Assembly (NCBI GenBank): GCA_951799425.1
Contig: OX637393.1
Location: 21,927,744 to 21,991,743, forward strand
DNA from: Ilex aquifolium
Lineage: Eukaryota > Streptophyta > Magnoliopsida > Aquifoliales > Aquifoliaceae
Direction of reading: 5' to 3'
DNA length: 64,000 nt
A model generated the notes under the pieces. The model had not been told where the DNA came from. It saw only the letters and a list, made by a program, of their open reading frames with translations, and ran no database searches. How positions within the stretch are numbered: the first letter of the stretch is position 1; each line of letters starts with the position of its first letter. Positions 35,595 to 46,880 of the stretch are shown here, one piece after another. The position numbers were made by a program, and so were the translations under genes.

Positions 35595-36835
35595 CCTGGG
35601 AATGATGAGGAAGTGCAAGAGGTCAATAGGATTGACACCTTGGTAGAGGAGCATTTGGAGTTGTTGAGCATGTTAAAATTGGGGGAGGAAGAGGTTGATG
35701 AGCAAGAGGAGTCAGAGAGCTTGAAGGGGGTAGAAAAGTGGACCCCTACATTTGAGAAGCTTCCGCACCAAGACAAGAATATTTTCCATCAAATGAGCAA
35801 AAACCCGTATTGAAATTGAAACCATTACCATCCCATCTTAAGTATGCATATCTGGGGGATGACAAGACCTTTCCGGTGGTGATTAGCTCAACTCTGGAGG
35901 AAAAGGAAGAAGAGGATCTCTTGGAAGTATTGAGGAGGCATAAGGGAGCGATTGGTTGAACAATTGCCGATATCAAAGGGATAAGCCCCCTCATTTGCAC
36001 AGACCGCGTTTAGCTTGAGGATGATTCCAAGCCTTCCCGACAACCACAAAGAAGATTGAATCCAATTATGAAGGATGTAGTGAGGGACGAGGTACTTAAA
36101 TTACTTGATGTGGGCATCATTTTCCCGATTGCCGACAGTAAATGGGTGAGTCCCACTCAAGTGTTACCAAAGAAATCAGGGGTCACTATGGTAGCAAATG
36201 AGGAGAATGAGTTGATTCCGACTAGGGTGATAACCAGATGGAGAGTATGTATTGACTATCGGAAGCTCAACTTGTGCACAAGAAAGGATCACTTCCCTTT
36301 GCCATTCCTCGACCAAGTGTTAGAAAGGGTAGCCGGACACTTATTCTATTGTTTCTTGGATGGGTACTTCGGCTGCAATCAAATCAAAATTGCTTTGGAA
36401 GATCAAGAGAAGACCATCTTCACTTGTCCCTACGATACCTTTGCCTACCGTCGCATGCCTTTTGGGTTGTGCAATGCCCATGAAACTTTTCAACATTGCA
36501 TGATGAGAATTTTCAGTGATATGGTGGAGAAGATTGTAGAGGTGTTTATGGATGACTTCTCGGTGTTTGGGGATTCCTTGAGTGGATGTTTGGAGAATTT
36601 GGAGAGAGTTCTCGAGAGATGCGAGAAGAAGAACTTAGTCTTGAATTGGGAGAAGTGTCACTTCATGGTGACACAAGGAATTGTTCTAGGGCATATCGTC
36701 TCGGCGAAGGGAATAGAAGTGGAAAAATCAAAGGTTGAGGCCATTTCCAATCTCCCTACACCGAAGTTCATATAGGATATCAAGTCATTTCTAGGCCATG
36801 CCGACTTTTATCGTTGTTTTATTAAAGACTTTAGT
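35595..36835 (+). pseudogene. E3 reverse transcriptase
   Basis: The pre-RT acidic linker (35613-35813) is followed by frameshifts and a stop at 35959. The RT run 36056-36775 contains KKSGVT, WRVCIDYRKLN, CFLDGY, RRMPFGLCNA and the intact catalytic FMDD box (near 36548). It ends at TAG 36773, a disruption inside the connection to RNase H ([10 protein letters not shown] follows). Copies the RNA genome to DNA in the particle. The catalytic residues are intact, but the frame is not. Confidence 0.85.
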
Positions 36836-38706
36836 GCATTGGCCCGACCTTTGACCAATTTACTGTCTAAGGATGTCCCATTCGAGTGGTCGGATAATTG
36901 TGAGGCATATTTTACAAAACTCAAAAGCATGCTTACTACACCTCCAATTATGCAACCACCCAAGTGGGATTTACCTTTTGAGCTTATGTGCGATGCGAGT
37001 GATTCCGCGGTCGGCACTGTTCTCGGTCAAAGGGAGGATAAGAGATCCTATGTAATATACTATGCTAGAAAAACCCTTAATACCACCACCGAAAAGGAAT
37101 TGCTAGTGGTAGTATTTGCATTGGATAAATTTCAGTCCTACATTATTGGTTCACCTATAGTAGTCTATACTGATCACTCTGTGTTGAAGTATCTGTTGTC
37201 TAAGCAGGATGCCAAACCGAGACTTATTAGGTGGATACTCCTCCTACAAGAATTCAATTTGATGATTAAAGACAAGAAAGGAGTTGAGAACGTGGTGGTG
37301 GACCATTTATCCCAACTGGTGGTGCAAGAGGCCGATGAGCACATTCCTATCCCTAATTTTTTCCCTGATGAGCAATTACTTTCGATTCATCCTGTTTGTC
37401 CCTGGTATGCTGACATATGTAATTATCTTGCAATAGGACAACTATCACCGCACTGGAGCCCGAAGGATCGAAGAAGATTTATGGCGGATGTGAAGTACTT
37501 CTACTTCGACAACCCATACCTGTTCAAGTACTGCCCTGACCAAGTCATGCAGAGATGCGTACCGGAGATTGAGCAGCGGGATGTCCTTGCATTTTGCCAC
37601 TCGGAAGCATGCGATGGTCACTTCTCTTCCAAGAAGACTTCGGCAAAAATTCTACAATCAGGTTTTTACTGGCCCTCACTTAACAAAGACTGTGTTTTAT
37701 TTTGCAAAGAATGCGATAGATGTCAAAGACTGGGTAGTGTGACCCAAAGGAATATGATGCCCCTCTCCCCTATACTTGTCATTGAAATATTTGATTGTTG
37801 GGGCATTGACTTTATGGGTCCCTTTCCCGTGTCGTTTGGTTTCCTATACATTCTACTGGTAGTGGACTACGTGTCCAAATGGGTGGAGGCTATCCCAACC
37901 AAGACCAATGACCACCGAGTCGTAGTCAAGTTCTTAAAAGAGAACATCTTTTCGAGGTTTGGGATGCCTCGTGCAATGATAAACGATGGCGGGTCACATT
38001 TGTGCAATAGGCCATTTGCGTCTTTGATGCATAAATATGACGTCACACATAAGGTATCCACCGCATATCACCCACAAACCAATGGCCAAGCCGAGTTGGC
38101 CAATAGGGAGATCAAAACATTTTAGAGAAAACGGTGAACCCAAATAGGAAAGATTGGTCAGTTAGACTAATTGATGCCCTACGGGCTTACAGCACTGCCT
38201 ACAAAACTGTCTTAGGCATGTCTCCCTACCGGCTCGTCTATGGAAAGACTTGTCATTTTTCAGTCGAAATGGAACACAAGGCCTATTGGGCCATAAAGAC
38301 TCTAAACTTCAATTTGAGAATGGCCAGTGAGCATAGGCAGCTAGAAATGAATGAATTGGAAGAGATCCGAAGAGATGCGTATGAGAGCTCTAAAATTTCA
38401 AAAGATCGGGCTAAGATCTTTCATGACAAATCCATTATGAGGAAGTCATTTGAGCCCGGGCAAAAAGTGCTCTTAAACAACTCTCGTCTTTCAATCTTTC
38501 CAGGGAAACTCCGATCTCGTTGGGATGGCCCCTATCTTGTCAAGGTGACCTACCCCAATGGAGCCATGGAAGTCACAAACCCCGAGGATAGCAAGACATT
38601 CAAGGTCAATGGCCAAAGACTTAAGCCATTTTTCAAGGGTTTTGAAGGGCAAGGAGTGGAGGAGGATTTGATGGATCCGATTTACCCAGACTTGTTGGAG
38701 GATTGA
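36836..38706 (+). pseudogene. E3 RNase H and integrase
   Basis: The 428-codon run 36839-38125 holds RNase H ([42 protein letters not shown]) with a short deletion near 37080, then integrase: HHCC domain ([21 protein letters not shown]) and the core with Asp in GIDFMGP, Asp in INDGGSHL and Glu in [11 protein letters not shown] small deletion near 38118 shifts the frame. The C-terminal domain continues 38134-38706 and ends [10 protein letters not shown]. No chromodomain is seen. The DDE triad is intact, so this is the best integrase sequence in the window. Confidence 0.85.
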
Positions 38707-38924
38707 CTTTTCTTAATTTTTTTTAGTGTACAGTTATTTTTACTTACTTTAGCTATTTATGTTTACTTACTTTAAATTCGTGTATAATGTTTTTTTCTTA
38801 GTTGCAGATATAGGTGTTTTTGTCAAAAGCTCAATTGCGAGGTGTTCTCTAACCCTACTCATCTTTTTACAGTCCTTATTGCATACCATATCTTTTTTGT
38901 TGCATTGAGGACAATGCATGAATC

Positions 38925-38938
38925 AAGTTGGGGGGTGA
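38925..38938 (+). other. second, internal polypurine tract of E3
   Basis: AAGTTGGGGGGTGA, nearly identical to the terminal tract AAGTTGGGGGGTG at 44524-44536, lies 220 bp after the integrase stop and 5.6 kb before the 3' LTR. It could prime plus-strand synthesis internally or mark an ancestral element end. The E2 homologue (about 26690) has lost it. Confidence 0.55.
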
Positions 38939-40052
38939 GGTGCACCATTTGTATGATACACCAATGTTTGTGGAAATTTTTGTTGATAATACAAATTTTT
39001 GTGGTGAAAAAATTCGCCTTTCACATATCATACAGATTTTTGTTCACAATAGTTGCAAATTATGTGATAATTTTGAAATTTTTTTAGAAAATATCTTAAT
39101 GTTGATCTGTATTCCCTTAGTAAGAGTGTTATGGGTTGTTGACATGTTGATCTTTGTGTTGAATTGTGAATATATGAGCACATTATGGAAGTTCATCCTA
39201 TGCTTGAGTATCACTTATGTGTTTGTTTTTGAACTCACCAATATGTACACCTTGAATTTGTAATTTTGTCAATTTACGGATTGAGTTCACATTTTAGTGC
39301 TTGACATGAATAGTAGAGATGAGTAAGGACCCATGAGAGCTTTAGTGCCAATCTTTGTTGGAGGGAACTTACATTTACTCCAGGAACAATTTTTCAAATT
39401 CCAAATGTGTTCAATAATCTCATTATTCTTGTTTCGGTTAGGTGCATTTGTGTAGTTGATTCACTTGTCTTGAAATGCATAATGCTCCCCCATGCTTATC
39501 TAGAGGTGATCTTAGGCCATCGTTGATTTATGTTGAGCCTTAGCCATTTTTCATGTGAAAGTTTATCCCTAGTGCCGTGATTGAGCCTTAAGTGAAATTC
39601 GTTTCTATGCCATGCAATTGACCAAGCCAATGTAAAATGAATCTACCTCACCTTGGTTGTTCCTAGAGCTGAATATGAGTAATCATAAAAGAGAAGGAAG
39701 TATGGTGTGGAAACTCAAACAAAAAGGGATGAATGAAGTTGAAACTCAAAGAGTTGAAGGGAAAAGAATGAAAATCCAAGAAAAGGAGAAAAAAGGGTGA
39801 GAAGAAGAATGAATGATCAAAAGAAAAGGAAAATGTTAAGGAAAAGAAAGAAAAGAAACAAAGAGTGTGGTGATGGTGTTGGACTGAAAATCCCATGAAA
39901 AGGGAGATGTCTTTGAAATAAAAGTCACTCACTCATAACAACCCTCTTTTTTATCCTTTATCCTTCATTTCATTTGCCTCAATATCACCCCAAGGCCTCA
40001 TTATAACTCATGAAATTCCTAAAGGATCTAGAGAAGCATGGGAGATGCATAC

Positions 40053-41734
40053 TGATTAGCACAAAACTTTGTATATTTTTATGTGCTAATCATTTTGTTT
40101 TAATTGCTTTTGGAGATTAAATGATGGGAGTTAGGTTAATTGAGTCCTTAACGATGATATTTGGCGTTTGCAGTTAACAGGTGCTAAATGAGGCTTCTTA
40201 AGGCCTTCCCAAACCATTTGAGACAAATGAGGACAAAAAGGTAGCTTGGGGATAGCTCAGGAGAGGAGGAAATCAGAAAATCAAGAAGTCAGCCAAACCG
40301 TACCGGTACGCTAAGGCTACTAGAGTTAATCATACCGGTATGCGTACCAGTACGTAGAAACCACTGGAGTTCACCGTACCGGTACGCGTACCGGTATGCT
40401 TTGCCTGATCTGCCGAAATGCTCTGCAACTCATGTCTGTTGCTTTGAGGGTCCCACCAACAGACCTCCTATGCTCCCCTGACACGCCCACAACACTATTC
40501 ATCCCTTTCACACATTTGATTGCAAGTTTGGAGTCTAGGTGATCAATGAGGAGAGAGAAGAGAAGAGGAGCTGGGTGTGCAGACAAGCTCGGTAACCCCT
40601 CTGTCCAGCCATCCCTCTTGCACCCCTACAGATGGAGGTCACTTCTGAAGACTAGGGCACCTCTCCAAGCACGTTTTTGGAGGGAAAGGGATCTCCAGCA
40701 TTGGCATTCAGCCATGAGACAGGGATAGATAGATATAGAGAGAGATAGTCTAGAGAAGATGATGAATAGTGTTCTAGAGAGATAAAGTGAGATTTTTGCA
40801 TTTCTTTCAATACATTGTCTTGTAATCCCTTGTATGAATCTTTAGAACTTCATTTAATAGCATTAATGTTATTCTCCATGAAGTTCATTGCTAGTTTAAT
40901 GCTCTTGTAAACTTCTACCATTAATGCAACAAAGTTCTTCATTTTCTTAGCTGTAAAATGGTTTTTAAATGCATTCTCTTCTAGCTTATGTTTTCTTGCA
41001 TTTATGTACTCAAGAACTTCATCTCTTTGAAATGCATTCTCATTATCTTGTTGATTTCATTTCAAGCATGAGTAGCTAAATCTTCTAGTTGGCAAAACCA
41101 AGGGGAACCTCCACTTGGGTATGCCATTTCAACTCATTCTCCTCCCTTTTTTCAGAGATCAATGGTTTGGTTTGACTGGGTTGAGGGTGGATAAATTGGT
41201 GAGTCTTTGATATTCCGTAGGCCTAGTCACGGTTTATGCTTAGATACTCACCCTTCTTATCCCTAGCTTCCCACGAATCAATCGTTTATTCATGCTCTAT
41301 TTGAGGAGGGATTCGAGTTGAGATGGCATTCCTAGTGGAGTAACCTCTTGGGTTTGCCAACATTTATTTCCCACTTCATTTTCATCAACACACACTCACC
41401 AAACAAATTTTCAACCACAAAGATTTTACACTTTCTTTTACTCAAAATCACCTTCCCCTTGGTTTAGTTCCTTCCCCGTGGAAACGACCTTGGAATATCA
41501 CCAAGTAAAACACGACCCGCGAAAGTCTCCTTGCGCTTGGGGATCACTTTTGTACACACACACACAATTTTTGTGCATTCATATTTCACATTTCCACCAT
41601 CTCATTTTCCTTTCCTCTTGCCCTTTCTTTTGACACTATCCTAAGGGAGAGTGACACTCCCCTTTATCCATGCAATACACATTCTGAGGGATAGTTTTTA
41701 GAGGTTAGGAAACAACAACGTTTTTCACCAAGCA
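40053..41734 (+). mobile_element. solo LTR, TGATTAG family, inserted in the E3 spacer
   Basis: Starts TGATTAGCACAAAA and ends TTTTTCACCAAGCA, with a perfect 5-bp duplication CATAC (40048-40052 and 41735-41739). Length is 1682 bp. It is close to 23661-25324. The E2 spacer at about 27657 shows the empty site (GAGAGCATACTTCC). Confidence 0.95.
40299..40399. repeat. palindrome cluster, CGTACCGGTACG type (solo LTR)
   Basis: Five palindromes including two perfect CGTACCGGTACG-like units, with CTACTAGAGTT and CCACTGGAGTT linkers. Offset from the LTR start is 246 nt. Confidence 0.85.
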
Positions 41735-42488
41735 CATACCTTTGAAGAAAAAGAGTAGTTGATTCGCTATATAGTGCCCTAGCATTCCTTTCATAAGATT
41801 ATGCCAAGGTTGTTTCATTTTTCATGCATGAACTTCATTTTTGGATTATATGTGAACATAATTCATTTCGTGCACAAGATTCTATCTCACATATACACAT
41901 GGAGTGCATGCCAGGATAACTAGAGTGTGATTCATTGTTGAGAGACACCTTTGGTGAGGTTGCATCGAAGCTTAATTTGGATAGCCAAAGTGAATGTGAA
42001 TTCCATTGTGTAAATGCTTAAATTATATGTCCATTTCACACACACAAAATTTTGAAAATGAATGTGTAGGCGTTTACTCTAGACTTGCATTTAAAGTCAT
42101 GGTGTTACTCATGTGTGATTGGTTCGGGCATTTGAACGACATGTTAGGTAACCTTATGCTTAAAGGATGGGGGAATATTGCTAAACTTACGATATTTGAT
42201 AAGATTTAGGAATGTCCTTGTTGTTTGAATTCATGTTTTACATTTTGGGTATTCATTTTGGTAGTTTAAATTAGAAATCCATATCTTGTACTTTGAAAAC
42301 ATCAAAATCTTAAATCATGTTGCAATTTCGGAAATGACTTTGGGCATGATCATTCAATTGTGGTTCATATGTGTGGTTCAAGTTTTTGGTAGGTAGATGT
42401 CATACATAGGGTATTAGGATGTTTTGGAGTTGAGGAAAATGGGAGTGGATGTGAATTTTTTAACAAAGGAATAGTTTTGCAGCAAAGG

Positions 42489-42640
42489 CAAAACCTTCCG
42501 GAAGGTTTTCCTTACTGGACAAAGGTGTTCTAGCAGTAAGCAAAACCTTCCTAAAGGTTTTGATCGACCTTCCGGAAGGTTTTTCCTATTAGATTTTTTT
42601 TACCTCAGGCAATAAGCAAAACCTTCTGGAAGGTTTTGCC
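42489..42640. repeat. palindrome cluster, CCTTCCGGAAGG type (E3 pre-env)
   Basis: Four palindromes, the first and third perfect within AAAACCTTCCGGAAGGTTTT (20 bp), and a closing ACCTTCTGGAAGGTTTTGCCC. The following CCAGAAA and AACGAGGGTTTTAAG match E2 at 28529, so the flanks are homologous while the palindromes differ in type. Confidence 0.85.
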
Positions 42641-42923
42641 CAGAAACCTAAAAACGAGGGTTTTAAGTTCAAAATTTTCGAAAAACCCTTCACATTTCCA
42701 ATCCATCTCAAGCTCCTAAGCTCTCTCCTCTCCCTCAAACCTCTTCAAATCTTCAAAACCCTCCACCAAAGCTAAAATTTCCCATTTCTTTCCTTGATTC
42801 AAGTTAATTTTGAAGCCTTTTAGTCGAAAATTTCAAGTTTCTCCACAAAACCCTAAAGTTCCATTTTCCCCTAATTTCACTCACCCTTTTTGATCTTTCC
42901 TAAACCTACTTGATTTCATTGTA

Positions 42924-44223
42924 ATGGCAAGGATGAATGGTATGTCCATGAGTATGTTTGAGCCGGTGGAGACGCTATGGTGGGTTGTTATGACTCTTCT
43001 AGGTCTTGGGGCACTGTTGTCCCTCATGGCCCGTACGAAGAGGACGGGCCCGGACTCTCCTCCACCTACGGGCTCTAGCTCCTAAAAGAGAGTCGGGGAG
43101 GGCCCAAGTGGCCAAGAGAGGGAAGAGAGAAGGATCAAGGCCAAGCATGATGCCCGGAGGTAACAAATTGAAGAGAAGGGTGTCACGTGTGAGAGGTACG
43201 TTGACAAGGCTTCCCTTCGTCCCAATGATGAAGTTGTGGAATACTCGAGGCTCTGGGGTCACATATTTGATTTAAAGAAATGAAGGGGTATAACTTGGGA
43301 ATGTGCTGTGAGTTTTACACTAAGTTATCGATGTTTGGTGATGACGGGGCAAGACTAAGGACTAATGTGAAGGGAAAAACATTCGAGGTGACCCTCGCTA
43401 CAATCGCCACGGTTATGGAGTATGAGAGACCACCCCCGTCTACCCACACAACATGGATGGGGGTAGGACTCTCTCGGACTATGTGGCCCTCACCTATGAG
43501 GACCCGACCACGTTCAAGGGAACAACGTTGGTCGGGAGCCTCAAATATTCATACGGGGTAATGAATAAAGTCCTTCATTACAACCTGATGCCCCGGGGTT
43601 TAGAGAAGAACCCGAACATTGAGAAGCTGGCCTTACTCCATGCTTTCATAACGGAGGTGGCTATTGATGTGGCACTTTTGATTTTTGAGGAGATGCGGGA
43701 GTTTGCCCTGGCTGCAAAGCCAAAGGCAAATCTCCCTTTTGGCAACCTCATCACCCGTCTCTGCGACCTGGCTAAGGTGAAACACTATGCCCATGACACA
43801 CTGCTCCCCCCAGAGACTGGAGTCATAGGGAAGTCCAGCAGTCAAAAGAGGGCTTCTAGGACTGGGGGTGAGAGACCTGGGGCTAGGGGGACAGAGCCGT
43901 TAGCAGCCGGGCCATCTTCACCAGCACCTCCACCAGCTACTTCTGCTCTTGCACCTACACCTGCCCCGGCTCACACCATACCCCAGTGTCTAGATGCTCT
44001 GGAGTCCACGATGCATGGGCTCTCATTGATGGTGACGAGACTTTTCCAGCATACATTCCTGGGTGAGCCTATCCCCGGTGGACCCCCACAGCCTCTAGCT
44101 GGACCGTCGACCTCTGCTCCAATACCCTCCATGACTGTCGAGGTGGATGACGACGAGGAGTCAAAGTCTGAGTCTGAGTCCGAGACCGAGGAGGAGGATG
44201 CGTTCGATGAGGAGGATGATTGA
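42924..44223 (+). pseudogene. E3 env-like ORF (ORF3 of Athila elements)
   Basis: Start at ATG 42924. The N-terminus has a hydrophobic helix (residues about 19-37, LWWVVMTLLGLGALLSLMA) followed by ARTKRTG, as in E2. There is a TAA at 43083 and at least two frameshifts before the long C-terminal run 43453-44223. That run has the conserved central block (LSDYVALTYEDPTTFKG, MNKVLHYNLMPRG, LALLHAF), a Pro/Ala/Ser/Thr-rich linker, the PQCLDALE..LSLMVTRLF helix, and an acidic tail. Conservation with E2 across the whole ORF shows it was once a selected gene of these elements. Its function is not known from sequence. Confidence 0.7.
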
Positions 44224-44523
44224 GGATTTTTGTAGTTTCTTTTGGTTTTTGGTTGTACATAGCAGTTTACTTTTGTCGGCCAGTATAAGTATCTTTAGGT
44301 TTTGGCCGTTTTGTTTTGGAACTTGAACCCATTGTAAAGAACTTTTTGGAAATGATCAATGAAATACCACAGATGTTTTGTTTTATCATGTGCCAAAGCT
44401 ATTTATTAAATTGCAATATGATTTTTGGATTCTGAGTGTTTGGATATTTATGTGTATGAATGGATTTTATTTTAGTTATAGCTTGTTGCTAAAATGAATG
44501 TTTGCTAGGGACTAGCAAAGCTC

Positions 44524-44536
44524 AAGTTGGGGGGTG
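44524..44536 (+). other. E3 polypurine tract
   Basis: AAGTTGGGGGGTG abuts the 3' LTR start TGATTAGCAC. It primes plus-strand DNA. Confidence 0.8.
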
Positions 44537-46278
44537 TGATTAGCACAAAACATTGCATATATTGTATGCTTTTATGCCCTTTTATACTTGCTTGTGTTGT
44601 GATTTTGGGGAGAAATGCGTTTAATCTTCGTTTTAATGGACTTTTGTGTAAATGCGGGTAAAAAGATGTAAATGGTTTGAGTTAAGCCCCCATTGAAGTG
44701 TTTGAAGTCAATGATGATGAGGGGATAGCTTAAAGGAAGGCTTGGAGGGTGAAAAAACCAAGAAAAATGAAAGTTGGATGAAAACATTCCGAAAGGTTTG
44801 GCTAAAAACCTTCCGGAACGTTTTGCCTTGATCTGCATTTTTACTGCCAAAACCTTCCAGAAGGTTTTGTCTACTGGAATGAACCTTTCGGAAGGTTTTA
44901 CCTACTAGTTTCTTCATTTAACTGTTCCTGCACAAACCTTCCGGAAGGTTTTTGTCGACCTTCCGGAAGGTTTTGCCCAGATTTTCCAGACAGCCTGCAA
45001 CTCAAGCTCTGCCATTTGGGGGTCCCACCTACACTTCTCCAACAAGTCCCCTAACATCCCTTACACAAGTACATGCCTCCCATCACCATAGCCTGGACTT
45101 TGAAGGCTTTAGCATTAATGTGGAGGAGAGAGAAGAGGCAATGCAGTGGAGATGCAGGTTAGGCCTGTCCTAGCCTACCAAATGCATCCAATCCTCGCCT
45201 TTTTGGTGTAAGGCCTGCCACACACCTATGAGAGCTCTCTATGGACGAAATTCAGGAGGCATTATGTATTATTCAGTTTGTATTACGTTGTAGAGAGAGA
45301 AGCTCTAGGTAGAAGACAGTTAGAGAGAGAAAGCTTGGATTTTACATGTTCTTACATCCATTTCACTTGTATTCCTCTGTAAGACTTTGTGTAATCTTCA
45401 TTTAATGCTTTTAATGCCATTTATTACAAGCACATTTCAAGTTTAGTCTTACATTTTGGATTTCACCATTAATGCATTGAAGTTCTTCCTTTTCTAAGTT
45501 TAAAATGGGTTTTGAATATTTTTCTTCATAGTTTAAGATTTCTTGCATTAAGTTAAGTTCTAATCTTCATTTCTTTACAATGTCTCTCCATTACTTTTAT
45601 ATTCTTGATTTAAATATGAGTAGCTAGACTTTAAGTTGGCTAATCCAAGGGAGAACTTCTCTTGGGTATGCCATTTCAACTCATTTTCATTCCTTCTCGT
45701 AATGTACAATGACTCGATTTGACTAGATTGAGTGTGTACATGGTTGTGAGTTCTTGATACACCGTAGGCATTGTCATGGGGTATGCTTGAATCCTCACCT
45801 CCATTTTGGTCCCGCGCTTCCTACGAATCAATCGAACATCTACGCACCATTGGAGAAAGATCTCGAGTTGAGTTGGCATTCCCATTGGAATAACCCCTTC
45901 GGATTAACCAACACTTGTTCCCATTTCAATTTCATCAAGATACAACCTCAACCCAAACTCAAACAACAAAATATTTTTACACTTTTCTTTTTGTTCACCA
46001 AAATCACCTTCAACACGATTCACCTCTTTCCCTAAGGAGACAACCTTGGAATATGATTTCCAAGTAAAACATGACATTCGAAAGTCTCTCTGTGCTTGGG
46101 GAGCACTTTTGTTTACACACACACACACACACACATTTCATTCACCCACCATTATTCCGTTTTCCCCCATTTCTTGCATCATTCCGAGGGAGAGTGACAC
46201 TCCCCTATCCCTATAAGCTATATACACATTGAGGGATGATGTCTGGAGATTAGGGAATACAACGGAAACCATCAAGCA
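44537..46278 (+). mobile_element. E3 3' LTR
   Basis: Complete, 1742 bp, TGATTAGCAC to CATCAAGCA. It contains the palindrome cluster at 44781-44978, the GAGTAGCTAGAC block near 45618, the U5 stem-loop near 46045-46064, a CA microsatellite near 46115 and GGGAGAGTGACACTCCC near 46190. No target duplication can be tested because the 5' LTR start is missing. Confidence 0.85.
44781..44978. repeat. palindrome cluster, CCTTCCGGAAGG type (E3 LTR)
   Basis: Six palindromes, perfect or one-off (ACCTTCCGGAAGG, CCTTCCAGAAGG, CTTTCGGAAGG), ending TTTTGCCCAG. It begins 244 nt from the LTR start. Confidence 0.85.
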
Positions 46279-46880
46279 TCGGATGACCTAGGTAACGGTA
46301 CCTAAACCTATAGGCACCAGTACCTGGATTTCAGTGGGATCAGGTACCGGTACCTAGCACCAGGTACCGGTACTCTGATGGACAGTGGGCACAGGTACTG
46401 GTTCCAAGTCACATAGGTATTGGTACCTAAAAAAAAGTGGGATCAGTTACCGGTACCAATGTATATAGGTACCGGTACCTAGAAAATAGAAGGCCTAGGT
46501 ACCGGTACCTCTTCTCAGAATTTAAAATTTTAAAATATAACATAGGAGGGCTTTCACTTCTTGAACAATCCTCTTGGGATGTTGTTAATGGAGGATAATA
46601 AGTCCTAACCATGGGATTTGGACCTTGGAATGGTCATATCATTAATATGTGAACAGGTTACGTGTTGGATAGTGCTCCAATACAAAGGAGACTTTGCATA
46701 GATTTCATTTTGGTTATGACCCTAGTGAATGGGGTATAATAACATGGTATCGGGTTATACGGTACTCACGGGTATACTTACGTGGGTTGATAGGTGATCA
46801 ACGGGTTGAGAAAGGACCCCCAGATTTTCGGGCGTTGCTTGATTTATTCCGTCGTTCCTAATTTTCGACCATGATTCCGG
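46279..46880 (+). mobile_element. LTR1 family fragment
   Basis: Reverse-complement relative of 53553-54200 and 223-760: it contains AACGGGTTGAGAAAGGACCC and GGTATCGGGTTATACGG. It is sandwiched between the E3 3' LTR and an inverted LTR of the E3 family and ends raggedly at both sides. Confidence 0.6.
46289..46510. repeat. palindrome cluster, GGTACCGGTACC type (LTR1 copy)
   Basis: About eight GGTACCGGTACC units or variants, several preceded by TA or CA (TAGGTACCGGTACCT). Confidence 0.85.

Larger units (their letters stand above)
38707..42488 (+). other. E3 non-coding spacer with solo LTR
   Basis: No gene is supported between integrase and the pre-env palindromes. A solo LTR occupies 40053-41734. 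The rest parallels the E2 spacer, with an A/G-rich region at 39720-39860 and a second polypurine-like tract at 38925. Confidence 0.6.
32254..46278 (+). mobile_element. E3: Athila-like Ty3/Gypsy element with a nested solo LTR
   Basis: Truncated 5' LTR (32254-32955), primer site, gag-protease, RT, RNase H, integrase, spacer with a solo LTR (40053-41734), env-like ORF, polypurine tract and complete 3' LTR (44537-46278). It has the longest frames in the window: a 683-codon gag-protease run, a 239-codon RT run and a 428-codon RNase H-integrase run. The two LTR remnants are very similar over their shared 700 bp, so it is younger than E1, E2 or E4. Confidence 0.85.
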
